From: Deltaproteobacteria bacterium UBA2957
GTDB taxonomy: Bacteria; Myxococcota_A; UBA796
Direction of reading: 5' to 3'
NCBI GenBank assembly: GCA_002348535.1
Contig: DEBL01000379.1
Location: forward strand, 1 to 20,312
Length of the DNA: 20,312 nt
The notes beneath the pieces were generated by a model that saw only the letters and a list, made by a program, of their open reading frames with translations, made no database searches and had not been told where the DNA came from. Positions 15,463-20,312 of this stretch are shown here, piece after piece. Each line of letters begins with the position of its first letter. The stretch's first letter is position 1. A program made the position numbers and the translations under genes.

Positions 15463-15495
15463 CACTCTACGTGTGCGTTCCGAATGTGGCGGGCG

Positions 15496-15522
15496 TTTAT
15501 CGCTCACTCTGCGGACAGTCAA
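15496..15522 (-). promoter_or_regulatory. Candidate promoter of the rimP-nusA-infB block
   Basis: On the minus strand, TTGACT (15517-15522) and GATAAA (15496-15501) are separated by 15 bases, a little short of the ideal 17. The pair lies between the stop of the exported-protein gene and the terminator-like hairpin. Transcription from it would give a leader of roughly 70 bases that contains the hairpin and T tract before rimP. Confidence 0.4.
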
Positions 15523-15528
15523 ATCGGA

Positions 15529-16311
15529 TCATGGAATGGGAATCGGTTTTGCCTCCGCACATCGCTGCGCACTGTTAGCCACGCGGATTTCCTCGGCACT
15601 TGCAGGGTCGGGTCCCGTTTGAATCTCTGCTTGGATGAATGTGGCAACAAGCTCGCGGACCTGTTGCCCCTCTGCGACGCAACTGCGACTCGCCCAGAAG
15701 TCGAAGATCAGCTCGCGCCGACTCTTTGGTGACTCGATAAACGGCCCGTCGTCACCGAGGGGCTGTCCGGTGTGCCACGTGGCATCGAGCATGTCGGGAA
15801 GCTCCTGATTTAAACGCTTGGCCATCGCGTTTGCGACGACGGCGCGTTGCCAAGCCCGCATCTCAAACTGCGTCGCTCTGACCACATCTTCTTTGAAGGG
15901 TGCCAGTTTCCGTTTTCCAATAACCTGGCCGCCCACTTGAATGCATGCGGCCGTGACCGTGAACGGGGGCAAACACCACAGGTACCGCCAATTCGATGAG
16001 CCCGGTGGATCGATTCGGACCGGCGTTCGTTTGACTTGCATCCATGCATCATCATCGAGAACAATGGTGGGCCGGTAAGGAACCGTGGGCGCAAAGACTG
16101 TTTTTCCATCGCGTCTGCGAAGCTCTCGATACCCAAGATGCCGAAGGTTTTGGACGACTTCGCCGCGGCGTCGAGCAATCTCCTGCTCCCCATAGATGAT
16201 CATCTCCTCCGTCGGCGATGCAACGGTCGCCTGCTCGGGAGATCCCGTGTCGGCCCGAGCCGCGGGAAGCAGGGCCAAGGCGGCACTATTGACCAGAAAA
16301 CTGAACCGCAT
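15529..16311 (-). CDS. Exported protein of unknown function
   Basis: I do not recognise a family. With the ATG at 16311 the protein has 260 residues and begins with a convincing signal peptide (MRFSFLVNSAALALLPAARA, then DTGSPEQ), so it should be periplasmic or secreted. A longer frame reaches a start at 16371 but would bury the signal sequence. The mature part has IIYGEQEIARRRGEVVQNLR, a proline-rich beta-like centre (VPYRPTIVLDDDAWMQVKRTPVRIDPP), WRYLWCLPPF followed by a second cysteine, a basic VIGKRKLAPFKEDVVRA and a helical C-terminal half with two further cysteines. The spaced cysteines could form disulfides. The start overlaps the end of pmbA by 26 bases, so it is the last gene of the kinase-tldD-pmbA operon. 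It could be a client, partner or unrelated passenger of TldD/PmbA. Confidence 0.7.
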   Translation of the reverse strand: MRFSFLVNSAALALLPAARADTGSPEQATVASPTEEMIIYGEQEIARRRGEVVQNLRHLGYRELRRRDGKTVFAPTVPYRPTIVLDDDAWMQVKRTPVRIDPPGSSNWRYLWCLPPFTVTAACIQVGGQVIGKRKLAPFKEDVVRATQFEMRAWQRAVVANAMAKRLNQELPDMLDATWHTGQPLGDDGPFIESPKSRRELIFDFWASRSCVAEGQQVRELVATFIQAEIQTGPDPASAEEIRVANSAQRCAEAKPIPIP

Positions 16312-17596
16312 CGAACAACAGGCTAGGGCTACGGCAGGATCCGTTGATCCACGGGTCGTCGGCCGCTTCAATGAATCCTCCCATCAACTCGAAGATGGAG
16401 CCGCTGATGTTCATCTCCGATACCGGTGCCACCGGCTCACCGCGTTCGAAAAGAGTGCCTCGGATTCCAAAGGAGTACCGACCCGTAGCAGGGTTGGAAT
16501 TGCCGCCAAGGAATCCGTCAACGTGAATGCACCAGTCGAGGTCGCCGAGGATCGCTTCCACCGAACGAGTTCCGATCGGTACGATGAGGTTTGACGTCCC
16601 GGCGGAGGTGGGCTCGATGCCCAGCTTGCGGCCGTAGTAAACGCCGACGAGCCACTCCTTCAAGGTCCCGGAATCCACCAGAGTTCGTACTCGTGTGGGG
16701 CGGCCGTCTCCGTCGTAGGAGCGAGTTCCCATGCCTCGGATCACATGCGGGTCATCGATCAGCGTAAATGCAGACGAGGCCACGGTTTGATTGAGTTTGT
16801 CGTGCAGGCAACTTCGCTGTTCGTAGATAGCGGAGCCGGCCATCGGCCCAACCAAGGTCCCAATGATCCGACTGGCAATCCGATTCTCGACCAACATGGC
16901 ACCCCGGCAGCTCTTCAACGGTGCTGATCCGAGCGCACGCCGTCCCCGAAGGGCAACTTTTCCAGCGACGCGCGCGATGGGCTCTAAGTCATTGAAGTGA
17001 CGGGAGACCGTGTAGTCGTAGGCTTCTGGGAGCCGGCCATCGGTATCCTCCATGCTCACCTCGGCTCCATGGCCGAACTCCGTGGTGGCGTGATGGCCTT
17101 CGAACCCATTGGAGGTCAACATGATGGAGGAAGACGATCCGCTCCATACAAACCCCTCCGCGCTGCGCAGTTGGGCGGGGATCGCGGCTGTGGTTGCCGT
17201 TTGCATCCGGTTGACCCAGTCTCTATGGTCGACGGTTGCTCCCGTGTCGACCAAATCGACTTCAGTGATGTCCGCCATGCCCATTTCCTTCGGATCCGGC
17301 AACCGACGAGCCGGATCGGGCTCAAGGTGGCGTGTGGCCTCGATGGCGCGCTTGAGAAATCCTTCAAGGGCATCACGGCGGAGATCGTTCGTGCTGTGCA
17401 CCGAGTACCGTTCGTCGACAAACACGGCGATCGAGCCGGACTTTGATTGGGAGTCCTGCCACTTCTCGATGCTTCCATCCCGTTGTTTGACATCGGTATA
17501 GGTGCCGGTGGAGGCCCAGGCCGTGGCTTCAGACGCCCCGTGGCGGGTCGCAATTTCAACCATCAGCGCTGCCGTTTCGCGTAGGCTATGGCTCAC
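16286..17596 (-). CDS. pmbA: PmbA/TldE subunit of the TldD/TldE metallopeptidase
   Basis: The partner subunit of TldD; together they form a heterodimeric peptidase that degrades unfolded peptides entering a narrow chamber, and in E. coli matures microcin B17 and degrades the CcdA antitoxin. It has 436 residues of the PmbA/TldD fold. It lacks the HExxxH motif, as expected for the non-catalytic TldE subunit. Family hallmarks are the C-terminal glycine-rich strands around SAGTSNLIVPIGTRS and VDGFLGGNSNPATGRYSFGIRG, then SEMNISGSIFELM. The start is a GTG whose GTGA overlaps the tldD stop; a strong GGGAGG ribosome-binding site lies inside the end of tldD. It overlaps the exported-protein gene downstream. 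Confidence 0.94.
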   Translation of the reverse strand: MSHSLRETAALMVEIATRHGASEATAWASTGTYTDVKQRDGSIEKWQDSQSKSGSIAVFVDERYSVHSTNDLRRDALEGFLKRAIEATRHLEPDPARRLPDPKEMGMADITEVDLVDTGATVDHRDWVNRMQTATTAAIPAQLRSAEGFVWSGSSSSIMLTSNGFEGHHATTEFGHGAEVSMEDTDGRLPEAYDYTVSRHFNDLEPIARVAGKVALRGRRALGSAPLKSCRGAMLVENRIASRIIGTLVGPMAGSAIYEQRSCLHDKLNQTVASSAFTLIDDPHVIRGMGTRSYDGDGRPTRVRTLVDSGTLKEWLVGVYYGRKLGIEPTSAGTSNLIVPIGTRSVEAILGDLDWCIHVDGFLGGNSNPATGRYSFGIRGTLFERGEPVAPVSEMNISGSIFELMGGFIEAADDPWINGSCRSPSLLFDAVQFSGQ

Positions 17597-19047
17597 CGTT
17601 CACCTCCCACGACGAGACTGCTCACACGGACCGTCGGCATGCCTTGACTGACGGGCACAGACTGCCCATCCTTCCCACAAGTCCAGCCGCCTTCGTCGAC
17701 GCGAAGGTCATTTCCGACCATATCGATACGAGCCAGCGCTTCTGGACCGTTCCCGATGATGTTGACGTCTTTTATCGGTGCGCCCAGTCTGCCGTTCTCG
17801 ATGCGGTATCCAGTCTTCATATAGAAGCTGAAATCACCACCCCCGATGTGGACAGCGCCGTTGGAAAAGCTGACACAATAGATTCCGCTTTCGACGCTCT
17901 CAATGATCTCACTGGGATCGTGAGGGCCCGACTCCATCACTGTGCTGCGCATCCTCGGCATCGGAACATGCCGGAAGCTTTGGCGGCGTCCGGACCCGGT
18001 GGGTTTGATGCCGTAGTGGGCGGCAGAGAGTTCATCGTGCATGTAGGAACGGAGCACACCGTTTTCGACGAGGACGGTTCGCTCCGTGTGATTGCCTTCA
18101 TCATCGACATTGATTGAACCCCGAGCGCCGACCAGCGTGCCATCATCGACAATGGTGACTTGGTTGTTGGCGATGGAGGCATTCATCTTGTCGGCATAGA
18201 TGCTGATCCGCTTGCGGTTGAAGTCAGCTTCCATTCCGTGACCGATGGCTTCATGCAGCAAGATCGCGCTGGGTCCGGCGGCGAGAACCACAGGCATCTC
18301 ACCGGGCTCCGGGCTGGTCGCATCGATCAAAAACAGTGTGCGATCGACGGCTGTCTCGACCAGTCGCTGTTGGCGGGTCGGGTGAAAATACTCGAGGCCG
18401 GCTCGGCCAGCGATGTTGTAGCCGTTGGACTCGCGGACGATTTCTCCCTTGGGGCCCATTCCCTCGGCAGTGCAGCGTACGGACGCTCGAGTCATCGGTC
18501 TCCAGTCCTCAGCGAGACGCCCATCGGGCCGCACCACCATGACCACCTTCGCAGCATCGGACAGTGAAACCTCGACCCGTTTAATCCGGTCGTCGCGCGC
18601 GAAGGCGGCTTGCTCCCAATCGCGGACCATCTGAACGCGTGTCGCGATTTCAACGCGGTCCCAAGGTTGAACCACCGGGTAGTGATTTGGGAGTTCGATC
18701 GCCGCTGGGGTTGGGATGGACTGGGGAGCTGCGGACTGGGCGATGCCTGCAGCGGTTCTGGCGGCGGTTCGAAGGGCTTCCGGTGCGAGGTCCTCAGAGT
18801 ACGCGTAGCCGACTTGTTCACCGGCACGGACCCGGACACCCATGCCCAAGGTCACCTGCGTGGATGCCTGATTTACCGTTCCATCCGTGAGCACCACAGA
18901 TGTCGAACTCGAGTGCTCAAAGTACAGATCGCAGTCGTCGCCGCCGCGGCTCATTGCAGCCTTGAGTACGCTGTTCAGGACCTCTGTGGTGACACCCAAT
19001 GCGGCGAAGTAGCTCCCGCTGGGTCCGGTCGGTTGTTGTATGGACAT
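17593..19047 (-). CDS. tldD: TldD, catalytic subunit of the TldD/TldE metallopeptidase
   Basis: The zinc-bearing half of the TldD/TldE peptidase. It has 484 residues. The HExxxH motif is intact in LLHEAIGHGMEAD (H265, E266, H270), and a downstream cysteine (C391 in ESGIYCVSF) or another conserved residue should complete the metal site. The rest matches the family: GVRVRAGEQVGYAYSEDL near the N-terminus, GSINVDDEGN, and near the end FSFYMKTGYRIENGRLGAPIKDVNIIGNGPEAL. The ATG has GAGG 7 bases upstream. It follows the phosphotransferase gene by 9 bases and overlaps pmbA by 4, giving an operon with balanced output of both subunits. It is cytosolic; no signal peptide is seen. Confidence 0.96.
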   Translation of the reverse strand: MSIQQPTGPSGSYFAALGVTTEVLNSVLKAAMSRGGDDCDLYFEHSSSTSVVLTDGTVNQASTQVTLGMGVRVRAGEQVGYAYSEDLAPEALRTAARTAAGIAQSAAPQSIPTPAAIELPNHYPVVQPWDRVEIATRVQMVRDWEQAAFARDDRIKRVEVSLSDAAKVVMVVRPDGRLAEDWRPMTRASVRCTAEGMGPKGEIVRESNGYNIAGRAGLEYFHPTRQQRLVETAVDRTLFLIDATSPEPGEMPVVLAAGPSAILLHEAIGHGMEADFNRKRISIYADKMNASIANNQVTIVDDGTLVGARGSINVDDEGNHTERTVLVENGVLRSYMHDELSAAHYGIKPTGSGRRQSFRHVPMPRMRSTVMESGPHDPSEIIESVESGIYCVSFSNGAVHIGGGDFSFYMKTGYRIENGRLGAPIKDVNIIGNGPEALARIDMVGNDLRVDEGGWTCGKDGQSVPVSQGMPTVRVSSLVVGGER

Positions 19048-19056
19048 GAAGAGCCT

Positions 19057-20076
19057 CTAACGTGACCGAACAAATTGTTCGGCGTGGGAGCGGGCTTGGT
19101 GGACGGAGCGGGCAAGGTTGAGTTGCCCCAACGCACGGTGGACATTGTGAGCACCGGGTTGTGGAAAGCGGACGAGGTCCTCCTTGAAGTAGCATCGATT
19201 GATGGCGTCGGCGCAGAATCGCGCCGTCAGTTCGAGGCAAATTCGCTCAATGCCCGCTACGAGGTTCTCGCGTTCGTCTTTGCTTATCGATGGACCATGG
19301 TCCAGCCAAGCTCCCGCACTGGCTTCAAAAATCTCTTGATCGAAGCGGGCGGATTCGGGTTGGTCCTCTCCCGCCGGATTGCACCAACTCCGCCACGCAT
19401 CGCCCATCTCGACGGCGAGACTCTGGTGGCTCAGGGTGTCGAGGTCCAGAATTCCTGTCGCTGTGTCGCCATCACTGCTGAAGCGAAGGTTGGATATTTT
19501 TAAGTCGCCATGGCTAATTCTCATCGGCAGATCGAGGGTGCCTGACCAGCCTTCCCAGCGATGAAGCACCTCCCTGCCGATCGTACAAGCTTCCTTCTCC
19601 AACGGGTCACCCGATGCGGTGTCGAGTGCAGTACGGAGTGACTGCATATGGGCAACGGTGTCGTGGGCGCCGGGACGAACGAAGTGAAACCGATGGTCGA
19701 GATCTTCGGTCGCGCTGTGGAACCGTCCCACCAACGCGGCGGCGCTTGCGGCCTGGGATGGTGAGGTCACACGGTGAACGGTGATTCCAGGCAGATAGCT
19801 GAGAACCCGCCACGTGCCTGCTTCGGTCGGGACACACAGTTCGCCTTTGGTTGTGCGCACCAGTTTCGGTGTTTGGACGCCACGCTTGGCGAGGTGCTGG
19901 GTGATGACTTCAATGTCGTGGTGAATCGAAGGGGCAAAGATGGGGTTGACACGTTGAAGTACGGCTGTGGGAGGCTCACCGACGATGAACGTGTCGTTGA
20001 TCAAGCCTCCGTCATCCGCGGGGTTGACCGTCTGAGTGATGTTCCAGTGGTTCAAGATATCGAGCGTTGGTGTCAC
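19057..20076 (-). CDS. APH-fold phosphotransferase, N-acetylhexosamine 1-kinase-like
   Basis: A 339-residue cytosolic kinase of the aminoglycoside phosphotransferase (APH/choline kinase) fold. The N-lobe has a GGLINDTF glycine-rich loop (23-30) and VLQRVNPIFAPS. The catalytic loop is HGDLKISNLRF (H189, D191, N196), and the metal-binding aspartate lies in GILDLDTL (D211). The run after it, EMGDAWRSWCNPAGED, and the QRVNPIF run resemble anomeric sugar kinases of the NahK type more than drug-modifying APHs, so a sugar such as an N-acetylhexosamine is the best guess at a substrate; it is unproven. The GTG start has GAGGA 6 bases upstream. It is the first gene of the tldD-pmbA operon and is divergent from a lipoprotein gene. 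Confidence 0.8.
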   Translation of the reverse strand: MTPTLDILNHWNITQTVNPADDGGLINDTFIVGEPPTAVLQRVNPIFAPSIHHDIEVITQHLAKRGVQTPKLVRTTKGELCVPTEAGTWRVLSYLPGITVHRVTSPSQAASAAALVGRFHSATEDLDHRFHFVRPGAHDTVAHMQSLRTALDTASGDPLEKEACTIGREVLHRWEGWSGTLDLPMRISHGDLKISNLRFSSDGDTATGILDLDTLSHQSLAVEMGDAWRSWCNPAGEDQPESARFDQEIFEASAGAWLDHGPSISKDERENLVAGIERICLELTARFCADAINRCYFKEDLVRFPQPGAHNVHRALGQLNLARSVHQARSHAEQFVRSR

Positions 20077-20211
20077 GATTTGTCCTCGGTTTGAAGAGAC
20101 CTATTCAGTTCAACACAATGGGGTCTCAAAACGTGGAATGAAAAAGCTGGGCGCAACGTTGTCATGTTGGTCATCGGGTCATAGTAGGACCCCAAACCTT
20201 GGAGAACTCTC
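20077..20211. promoter_or_regulatory. Divergent kinase/lipoprotein intergenic region
   Basis: This space separates the kinase start (minus) from the lipoprotein start (plus). It contains an inverted repeat GAGACC-N20-GGTCTC (20096-20101 and 20122-20127) and a hairpin GGGTC-N7-GACCC (20176-20192) in the likely lipoprotein leader. A weak plus-strand promoter, TTGTCA (20159-20164) with TAGTAG 17 bases later, overlaps the hairpin loop. I found no good minus-strand promoter by eye. Confidence 0.35.
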
Positions 20212-20312
20212 ATGAACCGAAGCAAAGCCTTAGCCTTCGCGATGGCGCTTTCGGTCGGCACGGTCACTTTGGTGACCCAGACCGGCTGCAAGAAAGAGGT
20301 GCCGCCACCGCC
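20212..20312 (+). CDS. Putative lipoprotein, N-terminal fragment
   Basis: The gene is cut by the right edge; 33 codons and part of another are visible. The ATG has GGAGAA 5 bases upstream. The N-terminus (MNRSKALAFAMALSVGTVTL, then VTQTGCKKEVPPPP) is a signal peptide with a cysteine after a glycine, followed by Lys-Lys and a proline run. This is the layout of a lipoprotein lipid-attachment site, though the residue at -3 is Gln and not the usual Leu. The proline run suggests a flexible linker to an envelope domain downstream. The identity of that domain cannot be told from here. Confidence 0.7.
   Translation, partial: MNRSKALAFAMALSVGTVTLVTQTGCKKEVPPP

Overview
The window reads as chromosomal housekeeping DNA from a Gram-negative bacterium, most likely one of the lineages formerly grouped as Deltaproteobacteria (Myxococcota, Bradymonadota or relatives). 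This placement is an inference. It rests on the envelope proteins (a SPOR protein, a TsaP-like LysM protein, a lipoprotein), a topoisomerase I with C-terminal repeats instead of zinc fingers, an IF-2 with a long Ala/Pro/Lys-rich N-terminus, a J-domain/TPR fusion, and moderately high GC with dense gene packing. I see no insertion sequence, prophage, CRISPR array or rRNA, and no gene-free stretch over 300 bases.

Layout, left to right. (1) 77-3482, minus strand, transcribed leftward: xerC, a J-domain/TPR protein, purA, then tRNA-Lys(TTT) 31 bases after purA. (2) 3483-3656: a divergent control region between xerC and topA with four inverted repeats. (3) 3657-6230, plus strand: topA, convergent with the next block. 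(4) 6246-15418, minus strand: a long, tightly packed block in the order rimP, nusA, ylxR, infB, DUF503, SPOR protein, cupin, TsaP-like LysM protein, dprA, short Smg-like protein. Several joints are 4-base ATGA overlaps. (5) 15419-15528: a candidate promoter and a hairpin with a 9-base T tract ending 11 bases before rimP. (6) 15529-20076, minus strand: a sugar-kinase-like phosphotransferase, tldD, pmbA and an exported protein of unknown function. (7) 20212 to the right edge, plus strand: the start of a lipoprotein gene.

How they fit together. Block 4 begins as the classical transcription/translation operon (RimP for 30S maturation, NusA for elongation and termination, YlxR, IF-2, DUF503). It then continues into envelope and DNA-uptake functions: the likely type IV pilus secretin anchor, DprA (loading of incoming single-stranded DNA) and the Smg family, with topA convergent next door. 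rbfA, truB and rpsO, which often follow infB, are absent here. Block 6 pairs the two subunits of the TldD/TldE peptidase with a kinase and an uncharacterised secreted protein.

The points most worth following up are the terminator-like hairpin abutting rimP (a candidate NusA-responsive attenuator), a 13-base near-palindrome shared by the spacers upstream of topA and dprA, the YlxR protein with an unusual C-terminal half and a very AT-rich patch, the half-length Smg-like gene, and the kinase/TldD/PmbA/exported-protein operon. No clearly new defence or mobile system is visible.
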